Positions 37,901 to 45,703 are shown, numbered from the stretch's first letter. The stretch is 64,000 nt of DNA from Candidatus Cloacimonadota bacterium (GCA_020532085.1 JAJBAV010000009.1:19386-83385), one strand, 5' to 3'. Translations and numbers: made by a program. The notes: generated by a model from the letters alone, not told the origin.

Positions 37901-38872
37901 GACCTTGAAGACCTCAGTTTTGCCCTTTCCGGCCAGTCGTACAGCTTCAGCGAAATGCTGAGCCAGGAGCTGATCTCGCCCGCCGTCTTCGTCTGGCGCG
38001 GCACGGATTATGAGAAGACTAACCGGATCGAGCCCTGGGAAGCTTTCCTGATCTATTACAACGGCTCCACTGACCTGGTGCCACAGATCCGCTTCCTGCC
38101 TTTCTTTGAGGGTCCCGGGATGCAAGCTCCGCCGCCCGCTTTCCAGCTGCGGATGGAACTCGCGGGAGCCCATCCCGCCGGAATCGAGCTTGGCCTGCAT
38201 CCTTTGGCCTCTGAAGCGGTGGATTTTCGCTTCGACCATCCCCGCCCGCTCTATCCTCCCCTTACGGATGGCTCCGCGCTCTGGATCCATCATGCCAACG
38301 CCGATTCCACGGCCGCCTGGAACCTCTGCAGTGAATACCGTCGGCCCTTCAGCGCCCCGGAACAGGCTGAGTATTTCAACATCCGGCTCCACGCGGGTAC
38401 GGAAGCGCCCCGTGAGATCAGTTTCATCACCGAGGGAATCGGTGACCAGTGGCAGATCCTGCTGATGCTCAACGACGTTCCCTACTATCTGGACGGCCAG
38501 GATACGATCACCTGGCAGCCTCCGGCGGCGGGAACTTACGAGGGCTACATCCGCGTCAGCAACTATCAGGTGCCTCTCCAGGACCTGGTCCAGAGTCCCA
38601 TTTCCGCGCTCACGGCCTATCCCAATCCCTTCAACCCTGATGTGAGCATCGCTTTCAACCTCGCCCTCTCCAGCGAAGTGAGCGTGGACGTTTTCAACAT
38701 CCGCGGCCAGAAAGTGCGTTCCCTCCTCCAGGCCAAGTTGTCTGGGGGAAACCACAGCCAGCGCTGGGACGGACGTGACGACAACGGCCGGGGTGTGGCC
38801 AGCGGCGTTTATTTCGCCAGGGTGAGAACGCAAAACGAAACCAAAACCATCAAGATGATGCTGATGAAATAA
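34982..38872 (+). CDS. Giant secreted protein with Fn3 domains and C-terminal sorting-type tail
   Basis: About 1296 residues. The signal peptide covers about 1-19. The first 430 residues are a domain I do not recognise, with 'IIITVPHPCDDFP' and 'SAQIHSYDWNRH', which faintly recall N-formylglutamate amidohydrolase-type metal sites. Two fibronectin III-like domains follow (about 435-660: 'TPGNLTVHNQSLNSVTLSWAK', 'VRLYWQVNGQTNNQGFKIYRRD'), then several beta domains. The end is 'AYPNPFNPDVSIAF', 'FNIRGQKVRSL', 'WDGRDDNGRG'. The start at 34982 gives the signal peptide directly; the frame to 34880 would bury it. A leader repeat starts right after the stop. Confidence 0.85.
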   Translation: MKKIVLAAWLCLLAALAPAIIIENGSLRDFLMGSEPACAYDNWISHLAEGIASPNYNLYAPYDVQTNGFGNFRLPTATDLIYWNNMADLFVAGDYDGAQAILTANSAPFEIVQLNDTDTGRTYVMLREIPNPGYFDDNGTLAEYDDEWGAFTYGWGLFIYNPQGSKPIIITVPHPCDDFPTPATGYEALNVWDARYLLINGSGREVRWTNEGSYTNSKSLADPLRNAIHPFNTLYKKFADSIRALFGLREFSAQIHSYDWNRHQGYANCQISAGNPRPCPNLPIRDLSPLKRDLINAGQHLMIPANTVGIHADVWLNDFYSVNYSTHDFTFSDGENAYPVNDQVDLPAYTQNQHMLYTQSGTTDYDIYEPFFHLEMDELPNCYDETDNVYRWFYGWDAASQNWDMEGLFSRFMDYYGRWVYDLEPVLVDMFALNDDQTPPTPGNLTVHNQSLNSVTLSWAKSHGFDFDSYEILYATEPISTDNFQIFNRANNSFLASPDCEMITVPNLANANPYYFKIRAKDKNGNVSALSNEVNTNLAPANITAFTAHGLDGTVRLYWQVNGQTNNQGFKIYRRDAVSNFTLVDSWLTNPALANPTANSFEWWDNEVTNGSAYTYKISSTNFLEVEYFHNYPASAAPRPIHAVTISNMAGTLSDQVFFSANPFATDGNDAYWDVTKGNPGTTYVWNAFYEQYWSTNGTNLSREVKGDYDSDNQIKTWVLRVRSDQLETLNITASGNFSRAEKLYLQDGGTYHNLLAGPYQYSNANSNVRTMTLHWGNMQPRATFASLENKVYQGGNNVTFGWSFQYPFLIDHAEISVINASDSLLLSDTVPPTQTSFPWLVPASVAEMQDCRFVVDIVAVDGVRSRYLSPYRFSLLPQMILAYNEPGLKMRSNPWLNTDLSFDQVFGPSLAYQLTPDGGWGMTEDYDFGTAYWVMTDDVSFYSNTMPLQNGTYYLDLAPGWNFLPNPHLCAYDLEDLSFALSGQSYSFSEMLSQELISPAVFVWRGTDYEKTNRIEPWEAFLIYYNGSTDLVPQIRFLPFFEGPGMQAPPPAFQLRMELAGAHPAGIELGLHPLASEAVDFRFDHPRPLYPPLTDGSALWIHHANADSTAAWNLCSEYRRPFSAPEQAEYFNIRLHAGTEAPREISFITEGIGDQWQILLMLNDVPYYLDGQDTITWQPPAAGTYEGYIRVSNYQVPLQDLVQSPISALTAYPNPFNPDVSIAFNLALSSEVSVDVFNIRGQKVRSLLQAKLSGGNHSQRWDGRDDNGRGVASGVYFARVRTQNETKTIKMMLMK

Positions 38873-38932
38873 TGCTCTCTGTTAAATCAAGTGGGTGGGG
38901 CAAATACCTTTCCCAGGTAAGATAAAGCGGCG
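38873..38932 (+). repeat. GGCTCTCT leader repeat, copy 2
   Basis: Starts directly after the preceding stop codon. Shares GCTCTCTG, GTGGGTGGGG and AGGTAAGATAA with the copies at 18372 and 44911 and leads into the hairpin at 38933. Confidence 0.6.
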
Positions 38933-38979
38933 TGTCATTGCGGATCCCCGCGTGCTTGGTACACGCTTCCCGGAATGAC
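38933..38979. repeat. TGTCATTCCGG hairpin repeat, copy 2
   Basis: Arms TGTCATTGCGG and CCGGAATGAC enclose the tip stem GCGTG/CACGC with a 7-base loop. One base of the 5' arm differs from the other copies. Confidence 0.8.
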
Positions 38980-39094
38980 GATCTGAACAGCGGTTGGAGG
39001 TTCTCCAGTCATTCCTTCACTCCAACCACGTGGTTTGGAAGGGAGCTTGAAACAAATCCTGAGATTCAGGCTGGCCAGCTGGACACGGACTGGG

Positions 39095-40342
39095 TCAGTG
39101 CGGCCGTTTTCTCAGGAAGAGCAGGATGCCTGCTAGGATCAGGGTTCCCAAACCGGATAGGACTCCTGCCAGCAACAGAGGTGGGGTGTAGCTATTCCAG
39201 CGCGCGTGCATCAAGGTTCCCACCGGGATGGCCAGCGCCCCGAACCCGTAGGCGGAAAAAAGCAGGCCGTAGTTGATGCCCATGTGGGTTACGCCGAAAA
39301 ACTCCGAACTAAGCACCGGAAAGAGCGCCAGGGTGACCCCGATCCCCAGGCCGAGGATGATCCCGGCAAGGTTCAGCAGCAGCAGGGTGTTGATGTGAAA
39401 GGGCAGCAGCAAAAAAACCGCAGTTTGCAGAGTGTAAACCATCACCATCAGCTGCAGGGAGCCGATCCTGTCGGAAAGATAGCCCGCCAGGGGGCGGCTG
39501 AGTCCGTTGGTGAAAGAAAAAAAGGAAAGAGGTATGGCTGCCTGGGCAATTGTGAGCCGCAAAGCTTCCCGGCCAAAAGATGGCAGGATGCCGATGATCA
39601 TCAAACTGCCGAAAACCACGCAGAGAAAAGCCAGCCAGGTTAGCCAGAAGAGCTTTTCACGCATCATTTTCCGCGGGGTCACATCCTCCATGATGCTGCT
39701 GGTATGGCCGGTGAGGTGCATCGTGCCGAAGAGGTGGGTGAACCAGTCATCCTCTGGAAACCGCAGCAAACTGGAAGCGACCCAGGCGATGGCAAAGGTG
39801 ATCCCGCCAGTGAGGACGAAAGTCCCGGCGATCCCCAGATGCGGCAGCGCCACCCTGGCTTTGAAGGGCGCGAAGAAAGTGGAGGCAAGGCCAAAGCCCA
39901 TCACGCCCAGCGATACGGCCAGTCCCGGCTTGTCCGGAAACCACCGCCGAATGGCGGGCGCGATGCAGGAATAGGTGATTCCGCAGGCGATTCCGCCCAA
40001 ACCCCCGTAGCTGAACACCAGCCACAGCTTGTGGTTGGTGAAATGCACCAAACCGCTTAGAATGTAGGCCAACAGGAAGAGGAAGGCCCCCAGCCGGATC
40101 TGTTTCTTCAGGCCTATCTTTTCCTGGAGCCGGCCTCCGGGGATCATCATGATGGCAAACACCACCATGAACACGGACAGGGGCAGGGTGGCGTCGCTCT
40201 TGGTCCAGCCGAACTGCTTTTGCATCGGCTCTACAAACACGCCCCAAGAATAGGAAAGGCCTCCAACCATGGCCAGCAAAAAACCACCCAAAACAACCAA
40301 CCAGCGTTGTTTCCAAGGCGATCTTTCGCGGCCGTTGGTCAT
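39095..40342 (-). CDS. MFS transporter, oxalate/formate antiporter (OFA) type
   Basis: A 415-residue inner-membrane protein with 12 predicted helices. The N-terminus 'GGLSYSWGVFVEPMQKQFGW' is the OFA hallmark, followed by 'PGGRLQEKIGLK' (loop 2-3) and 'GGIACGITYSCIAPAIRRWFPDKPGLAVSLGVMGFG'. The second half has 'PLAGYLSDRIG'. OFA members exchange small monocarboxylates or dicarboxylates; the substrate here is not known. GGAGG lies 9 bases before the ATG. It stands alone, between a repeat-bearing gap and the coiled-coil gene. Confidence 0.9.
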   Translation of the reverse strand: MTNGRERSPWKQRWLVVLGGFLLAMVGGLSYSWGVFVEPMQKQFGWTKSDATLPLSVFMVVFAIMMIPGGRLQEKIGLKKQIRLGAFLFLLAYILSGLVHFTNHKLWLVFSYGGLGGIACGITYSCIAPAIRRWFPDKPGLAVSLGVMGFGLASTFFAPFKARVALPHLGIAGTFVLTGGITFAIAWVASSLLRFPEDDWFTHLFGTMHLTGHTSSIMEDVTPRKMMREKLFWLTWLAFLCVVFGSLMIIGILPSFGREALRLTIAQAAIPLSFFSFTNGLSRPLAGYLSDRIGSLQLMVMVYTLQTAVFLLLPFHINTLLLLNLAGIILGLGIGVTLALFPVLSSEFFGVTHMGINYGLLFSAYGFGALAIPVGTLMHARWNSYTPPLLLAGVLSGLGTLILAGILLFLRKRPH

Positions 40343-40481
40343 GGCCTGGCTCCTCCAGAAAGCTTCCGCCGGACATACCGCGCCACGCGGGTCAGGATCA
40401 ACCCTGGCGATCCCGGTATCCTTGCTCTAAAAATAAAGGGCTCCTGTTTAGATTGGTGTCTTCAATGGCTGAAGAGTTTTT

Positions 40482-40937
40482 TCAGACAGGTTTCTCCGGA
40501 GTGTCATCCTTGATCTTGTCCGTGGCGTCGGCAACTTTGTCCTTGATGTCTTCGAACTTGTCTTTCGCGCCTTCCACCACTTTGTCGAATTTCTCGTCCA
40601 GATTGGCTTTCTCCAGGGTGTCGCCGACCTTGTCCTTGATGTCTTCGAACTTGTCTTTCGCGCCTTCCACCACTTTGTCGAACTTCTCGTCCAGATTGGC
40701 TTTCTCCAGTGTGTCGCCGACCTTGTCCTTGACGTCTTCAAACTTGTCTTTGGCATTATCCACAAACTTGTCGAACTTGTCATCCAGATTGGCGTCCTTC
40801 ACCTTGTCGACTGTGTCTTCCACCGCGTCCTTGGCTTTTTCGTAGGCATCGCCCACCGAATCTTTTACCTTTGAGGCAAAGCCTTTGGCTGCTTCTTCAA
40901 TGTTCTTTTTCTTCTTGGAAAAGATGCTGAAACACAT
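40482..40937 (-). CDS. Highly charged coiled-coil repeat protein (LEA/YtxH-like)
   Basis: About 151 residues with no signal peptide. After a basic start ('MCFSIFSKKKKN') the sequence is almost all Lys, Asp, Glu and Ala helices. Three 31-residue repeats run 'NLDEKFDKVVEGAKDKFEDI' then 'KDKVGDTLEKA'. The 11-mer-like spacing resembles group 3 LEA and apolipoprotein-type amphipathic helices. Repeats 1 and 2 are almost identical at DNA level. A good promoter (40969-40997) and AGGAG support expression. A stress or desiccation role is plausible from the family pattern only. Confidence 0.8.
   Translation of the reverse strand: MCFSIFSKKKKNIEEAAKGFASKVKDSVGDAYEKAKDAVEDTVDKVKDANLDDKFDKFVDNAKDKFEDVKDKVGDTLEKANLDEKFDKVVEGAKDKFEDIKDKVGDTLEKANLDEKFDKVVEGAKDKFEDIKDKVADATDKIKDDTPEKPV
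40537..40815. repeat. 93-bp in-gene tandem repeats
   Basis: Three units of 93 bases inside the coiled-coil gene. Units 40537-40629 and 40630-40722 differ at about two bases; the third is more diverged. 93 bases keep the frame (31 codons). Confidence 0.88.
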
Positions 40938-40968
40938 GGTAAACTCCTGCTTTTTTTTATCAAAGTCG

Positions 40969-40997
40969 ATTAAATCGGTCATTGATTCCGCTGTCAA
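40969..40997 (-). promoter_or_regulatory. Promoter of the coiled-coil gene
   Basis: Minus strand: TTGACA (40997-40992), 17-bp spacer, TTTAAT (40974-40969), five of six matches at -10. The leader is about 25 bases and carries AGGAG. Confidence 0.7.
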
Positions 40998-41098
40998 GCA
41001 AAAAATGTCTCCATGATCAAAGCTTCGGTGAAGAAGGTTGGCGGTGCTTCAAGAAAAATGGTTTTCGAACCGGAATGCATCCCCACCAAAAGAATGTC

Positions 41099-41126
41099 TT
41101 GACCAAACCGGCGTCGGCGGCAGATT
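41099..41126 (+). promoter_or_regulatory. Putative dinB promoter (near-leaderless)
   Basis: TTGACC at 41099-41104, a 16-bp spacer and CAGATT at 41121-41126. The GTG start at 41133 would lie at or next to +1; no ribosome site is visible. Confidence 0.4.
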
Positions 41127-41132
41127 GGTCGC

Positions 41133-42200
41133 GTGAACAAGATCATCCACATCGACATGGACGCCTATTTCGCGGCAATCGAGATCCGCGAGGACCCTTT
41201 CCTGAAGGGCAAATGCGTGATCGTGGGCGGCAGCCCCAACGGCCGCGGTGTGGTTTCCACCTGTTCCTACGAGGCGCGGAAATTCGGCGTCCACAGCGGC
41301 ATGAGCTCACACCAGGCCTGGAAGCTCTGTCCCCAGGGGATCTTTGTGCACAGCCACTTCAAGCTCTACAAAGAGGTCTCGGAACAGATCCGCGCCATCT
41401 TTTTCAGCTATACCGACCTTGTGGAACCGATGTCCCTCGATGAAGCCTATCTGGACGTTACAGCCAACAAAGCGGGCCTGGACGACCCGGTGGAGATCGC
41501 GCGGCTCATCAAAGCCGATATTCTGGAAACCACCCGGCTCACCTGCTCCGCCGGGGTTTCCTTCAACAAATTTTTGGCCAAGATCGGCTCTGAACTGAAC
41601 AAACCCGACGGCTTGAGCGTGATCACCCCCGAAAACGCGCGGGAGATCCTCTTCGCTCTCCCGATTGAAAAATTCCATGGCATCGGCCGGGTGACAGCCG
41701 CCCGCATGAAGAAAATGGGCATCCACAACGGCGAGGACCTGCATGCCCGGGAAATGCTCGATCTGATCAGAGTTTTCGGCAAAACGGGGCTCTACTTCTA
41801 CCAGGTGGTGCGCGGGATCGACAACCGCGCCGTGATCACCGAATCCGACCCCAAATCCATCAGTTGCGAAAGCACTTTCCACGCCGATCTGAGTGCCATC
41901 GAAGAGCTGCTGGAGGAATTGCGGGATTTGGTGGACAGGCTGGTGAACCGCATGGCCTTTCGCAACATCCAGGCCCGCAACCTGATCCTCAAGATCAAAT
42001 ACGACAATTTTGAATGCGTCACCCGCAGCTGTCCGCTACCCGAAGCCTCTTCCGATAAGGTCTTGCTCTTCGAATACGCCCAGAAACTGCTGGTGGCGAA
42101 CTGGGATGAGGGCCGCCGGATCCGCCTCCTGGGCGTGGGCGTGGGTAAGCTGGACCTGGGCGAAAACACCGGCTGCGAACAGCTCGAACTGCCGGTCTGA
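41133..42200 (+). CDS. dinB: DNA polymerase IV (Y-family)
   Basis: Translesion polymerase, 355 residues, GTG start. 'IIHIDMDAYFAAIEIRE' holds the first catalytic Asp and the steric-gate Tyr/Phe pair. 'MSLDEAYLDVT' holds the catalytic Asp-Glu pair (about residue 103). 'TCSAGVSFNKFLAKIGSELNKPDG' and the helix-hairpin-helix 'KFHGIGRVTAARMKKMGIHNGEDL' follow. The little-finger domain ends at about 345, and no beta-clamp peptide is obvious apart from the Gln-rich end ('CEQLELPV', which resembles QLxLF and may serve). Upstream lies a promoter with almost no leader. Confidence 0.95.
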   Translation: MNKIIHIDMDAYFAAIEIREDPFLKGKCVIVGGSPNGRGVVSTCSYEARKFGVHSGMSSHQAWKLCPQGIFVHSHFKLYKEVSEQIRAIFFSYTDLVEPMSLDEAYLDVTANKAGLDDPVEIARLIKADILETTRLTCSAGVSFNKFLAKIGSELNKPDGLSVITPENAREILFALPIEKFHGIGRVTAARMKKMGIHNGEDLHAREMLDLIRVFGKTGLYFYQVVRGIDNRAVITESDPKSISCESTFHADLSAIEELLEELRDLVDRLVNRMAFRNIQARNLILKIKYDNFECVTRSCPLPEASSDKVLLFEYAQKLLVANWDEGRRIRLLGVGVGKLDLGENTGCEQLELPV

Positions 42201-42298
42201 TCTTTGTTTACGCGGGAGTATTCCACCTCAGAAAGCCTGAGTGCTGAACTGGGCCGTTGAATACCGAATCGCTTATCTGGCGGAGAGATCGTCAGCCA

Positions 42299-42850
42299 TC
42301 ACTCGGATTCGAGCTCCTCAAGTTCTTCCAGTGATACCGGTTCGATCTCCCTTAAACTCTTGATGAGGTCCAGAGTACTGGCATCGGGAGCGAAGGGCAT
42401 CACCAAAAGATCGGTTACATCGATGAATTCAACCCCAGGCAACTGGTAAACTATGTCCCATTTGCTCACAATGATGTCCACGCCAGCTTGTTTCGCAATC
42501 TCCGGGATCTGGTCCTTGATCCGTTCCAGGATGTCATCCACCGGCCAGGTGCTGAAACCCTGTTTGTGCATCAGTTGCTGCAAGGCGGGGCCCAGGGTTT
42601 CCAATTCGTTCACAAGTTTGTCGTTTCCTTCGGCTTTGGCTTGGGCAAGATCAGTTCTCAGGTCTTTGATGTACTGATTGAATTCTTCCGATCGGGCGTA
42701 GGCCACGGCGATGGCGCGGGAGTCAAAGATACCCACGCGTAAATGAGTGCCAGAAGCCCTGTCGATTGCTTGCTGGGCTGCCAATTGGGCGCAAACCGCC
42801 AATCCTGCCACCAATGTGATCAGGACTAATGCCAAGCTTGATTTTCTCAT
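42299..42850 (-). CDS. OmpH/Skp-like periplasmic protein
   Basis: About 183 residues. The signal peptide covers about 1-25, with cleavage likely near AQQA. The mature start 'LRVGIFDSRAIAVAYARSEEFNQYI' fits the OmpH/Skp opening strand, followed by a long charged helix (about 60-95). The ending strand has 'GVDIIVSKWDIVYQLPGVEFIDVT', like the second strand of that family. The C-terminus is very acidic. Skp-type proteins chaperone outer-membrane proteins; this call is by layout. Start 42850 rather than the TTG at 42907. Confidence 0.65.
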   Translation of the reverse strand: MRKSSLALVLITLVAGLAVCAQLAAQQAIDRASGTHLRVGIFDSRAIAVAYARSEEFNQYIKDLRTDLAQAKAEGNDKLVNELETLGPALQQLMHKQGFSTWPVDDILERIKDQIPEIAKQAGVDIIVSKWDIVYQLPGVEFIDVTDLLVMPFAPDASTLDLIKSLREIEPVSLEELEELESE

Positions 42851-43374
42851 CGCGGACACTCCTTTGTTGAGGGTTCCAAAGCTCGGGTGAGGCAAGGTGA
42901 AAACCAATCATTTTCCCCAAGCTGCTTGCCTCATCTCAATGGCCATTAGCCCAAGGCGCTAAAATCTGTCAAGAGAAATGATGAACAGCGTCCATATTGC
43001 ATTACTTATTCCATTATTATACCGTATTATATCCTATATCATTAATGGTTTTCAGCTCTGGATATCCTCAGATTTTTACTTTGGTCTTTCCACGGGTCGC
43101 TCCCAATATCAATACGGTATCAATACGGAATCATTACGGATGAAATCCGTATTGATTCCGTATTGATACCGTATTGATACTTGGGGCCAACCATGGTATA
43201 GCTATGACTTTTTTAGCTCCGATCCATTACGAGGCTTGTCTCCTGGGTGGATGAGTTGCGGGACACATCGGGCAAGTCCAGCCTCGCGAAGTCGGAAAGA
43301 AATAGCTTGACAAATTTGGAGTGATCATACAAACATGTGGCGAGGTTTTACATGACGCCAAATAAGGAGGTACC
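42851..43374. other. Intergenic gap with palindrome copy and possible promoter
   Basis: Contains a divergent TTGACA near 42966 (minus strand), an A/T-rich stretch (about 43000-43060), the 89-nt palindrome (43099-43187) and TTGACA at 43307-43312 with a weak -10. No gene is supported. Confidence 0.5.
43099..43187. repeat. 89-nt palindrome of inverted 11-mers, copy 2
   Basis: Same element as 17086-17174, including the central T-T mismatch and GAA loop. Three base changes near its right end weaken the outer stem, so this copy looks older at that edge. Confidence 0.93.
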
Positions 43375-43782
43375 ATGGGCGTACCCAAAACCGGTGAGCT
43401 GTTCCGGGCCATATTGGGTGGAGCATTCACAAATGCCGCGCAGGTTCGATCAGAGAAACCGGTAAAGGGCAAAGTGGTGTCCCAACAAATTTCAGCCAGG
43501 CGGCAAGATCATCGTTTTTTGCTGGCCGGAGCGGCCGGAAGCATGGCTACCCCGGTGATTTCAAGTCGAAATCCAGCTTGTACACAGGCTGATTTTCTCA
43601 ACCATAGGCTTCTGGCAGGAAGAAATGCAAGCCCTTACGACCACATTTTTCTCAATTATGATGCTCGCGATCTGCCTTGTCCCTTTGTCCGCGGAAATAG
43701 CTCCCAAAGCAGCTCCAACAATAGCGGGCGGCGATTCCGGCATCCGCGCGGAGCGGGTCGAATCCGCCAGCATCGCCGCTGA
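43375..43782 (+). CDS. Uncertain short frame with strong ribosome site
   Basis: Preceded by a near-perfect AAGGAGG 5 bases before the ATG, and by a TTGACA about 60 bases further up. The first 45 codons ('MGVPKTGELFRAILGGAFTN', then a basic stretch) could be a real short N-terminus. The later part overlaps the start of the next gene in another frame and reads like noise. It may be the 5' remnant of a gene disrupted by a frameshift. No family was recognised. Confidence 0.3.
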   Translation: MGVPKTGELFRAILGGAFTNAAQVRSEKPVKGKVVSQQISARRQDHRFLLAGAAGSMATPVISSRNPACTQADFLNHRLLAGRNASPYDHIFLNYDARDLPCPFVRGNSSQSSSNNSGRRFRHPRGAGRIRQHRR

Positions 43783-44806
43783 AGGCGCGAGCAGGGTGAG
43801 TGATCTCAGCATCTCCGTGAACGGTTCAACGCTCACACTAAATTAGCTCGAAGTACCGGGAGCCGCGGCTTACAAGGTTTTTTCATCGGCATCGCCGGAG
43901 TCTGGCTTCAGTGAAGACATCAGCGGCAGCTTCGCCGGTACAACCTGGTCCACCACGGTTACCAACCCCCGCCGCTTTTACTATGTGACCTCAGTCACTT
44001 CCGGAGTTCCTGCCGGTTTCGTGTTCGTCCCCGGCGGCACCTTCACCATGGGGGATACCATCGATGACGAGGTAGGAGACGACGGTGAGCTTCCCGTCCA
44101 CAGTGTAACCCTTGATCCCTTTTACATCGGCAAATACGAGGTCACCCAGGCGGAGTACGTCCAGTATATGCAGCCAGGTTTCAGCTGGACAATAATTTCT
44201 GGACTTGGTGACAATTATCCTGCCTATTATGTCTCCTGGTACGCCAGCCTCAAATACTGCAACCTGCGCAGCCTCGCGGAGGGGCTCACTCCGGTCTACA
44301 GCATTTCCGGTTCCACCAATCCCGCCAATTGGGGTACTGTACCCACATCCTACAACGCCAACTGGAACGCCGCCATTTGCAACTGGAACGCCACCGGATA
44401 CAGATTGCCCACGGAGGCGGAATGAGAATACGCCGCCCGGGGTGCTGTGGATCCGCCCGACTATCTCTACAGCGGCTCAGGTGACATTAGCGCAGTGGCT
44501 TGGCATGGTGGAAACAACTCGCCTTACGGCAGCAAGCCCGTCGGGACCAAGTCGCCCAACGAACTCGGAACCTACGACATGAGCGGCAACCTCGAGGAAT
44601 GGTGTTGGGATTGGTATGACTGGTACTATTACAGCAGCAGCCCGCAGAACAATCCAACGGGGCCTGCAAGCGGGTCGAACCGGGTGAAGCGCGGCGGCTA
44701 CTGGGGCGTCAATGCCTCCGGTTGCCGGGTCGCGAATCGTTACAGCGCCTACCCGTACCACGGCTACAGCGGCTACGGCTTCCGCGTCTGCAGGGCAGTC
44801 CCCTGA
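43625..44806 (+). pseudogene. Secreted FGE-sulfatase (SUMF1-like) domain protein, two in-frame stops at Trp positions
   Basis: One continuous frame of 394 codons with two internal stops. It has a signal peptide (about 1-23), an Fn3-like segment (about 55-120, 'LEVPGAAAYKVFSS') and a formylglycine-generating-enzyme-like domain (about 125-393). That domain shows 'VFVPGGTFTMGDT', 'PFYIGKYEVTQAEYVQYM', 'RLPTEAE*EYAARG', 'NELGTYDMSGNLEEWCWDWY', 'RVKRGGYWG' and 'GFRVCRAV'. The stops are TAG at 43844-43846 and TGA at 44423-44425. The second replaces the family-invariant Trp of EAEWEYAARG; the first also sits where related Fn3 domains have Trp. Most likely a decaying gene. Confidence 0.8.
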
Positions 44807-44910
44807 TCTTATGATTTCTTACCTTTTTACCCTAAAGCGCCAAAAATGAAACGTGGTTCGGACGCCTGGGATCGGTTTTTCTTTTGCTACTTTTCTTTCC
44901 CAAAGAAATT

Positions 44911-44974
44911 GGCTCTCTTTCAAGTCGAGTTGGTGAGAGCAAAACATTACTCTCTTGGTAAGCTAGAGCCAGCA
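44911..44974 (+). repeat. GGCTCTCT leader repeat, copy 3
   Basis: GGCTCTCT, GTTGGTGAGAGC, AAAACATTA and CTTGGTAAG match the copies at 18372 and 38873. It runs directly into the hairpin at 44975. Gap 44807-45284 contains this compound repeat and no gene. Confidence 0.65.
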
Positions 44975-45039
44975 TGTCATTCCGGGGAAGCGTGCACCAG
45001 CACGCGGGGTCCCGGAATCCAGGCTGTTTGGGTAATGCC
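44975..45039. repeat. TGTCATTCCGG hairpin repeat with tail, copy 3
   Basis: Outer arms TGTCATTCCGG and CCGGAAT, with tip stem GCGTGC/GCACGC and ACCA loop. The tail TGTTTGGGTAATGCC matches that at 13937. A degenerate further unit lies near 45115-45145. Confidence 0.85.
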
Positions 45040-45284
45040 CTGGCAGAGGGACGATCCAGGCGCTACCTGAATCGACCCCGCTCCTGTGTTACATTTGCTA
45101 TTCCCGCAAGGGTTGAATTCCGTCACTGCGTTCCGGAATGGCCCGCGTTCAGGGCTGAGATGGGTAAGATCTGCTGTCGTCGATGCTCGATCCTCGCTCT
45201 ACGCCTGCCTCGCCCGACGCCAGCCTCGCTCTACGCCAGCTTGGTTTCCCAAAATGACGCGCGCGTGGGGCAATGTTTCATGGC

Positions 45285-45680
45285 CTAAGTGGCCGCGGTG
45301 ATCTCCACTTTCATGCGGTCCGGGTCCTCAAAGAAAACGGCGTAGTAGTCATCTCCGCCGGCATAGGGATGCCTGTCCTCGTACAGAATGGTGATTCCTT
45401 TCGACCGCAGTTCAGAGGTGATCTCATCCACGCAATCCCGGTTGTCGGCGTGAAAGGCCAGATGGTTCAAACCCGCGCGGCAGCGATGGTAGGGGATGTC
45501 CAGCCAGCGCTGTTCCGCCTGCACGAATACGATGTAGGTCTCGCCCAGAAGGTAGCTGAAGCCACCGTCCCAAGCCTGAAAGAGCGTATAACCCAGCCGC
45601 TTTAGCAACCAGGACCAAAACTCGCGGCTCGTCTGAAGGTCCCGCACATAAATTTCCACATGGTGCAAAACTCCTGTCAT
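45285..45680 (-). CDS. VOC/glyoxalase-family protein
   Basis: About 131 residues of one vicinal-oxygen-chelate domain. 'LHHVEIYVRDLQTSREFWSWLL' opens it (metal His), 'LNHLAFHADNRDCVDEI' gives the second His, and 'AVFFEDPDRMKVEI' gives the Glu. The start 45680 has AAGGAG; longer frames run into the upstream permease gene. VOC members include glyoxalase I, fosfomycin-resistance proteins and dioxygenases; the reaction here is not known. It lies 23 bases after the EamA permease on the same strand. Confidence 0.9.
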   Translation of the reverse strand: MTGVLHHVEIYVRDLQTSREFWSWLLKRLGYTLFQAWDGGFSYLLGETYIVFVQAEQRWLDIPYHRCRAGLNHLAFHADNRDCVDEITSELRSKGITILYEDRHPYAGGDDYYAVFFEDPDRMKVEITAAT

Positions 45681-45703
45681 CGCAGGCTCCTTTTTACTTG
45701 TAC

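Noticed and set aside
42978..43166. 62-codon frame over the second palindrome
   Set aside because: The frame is A/T-rich noise running into the repeat; there is no ribosome site.
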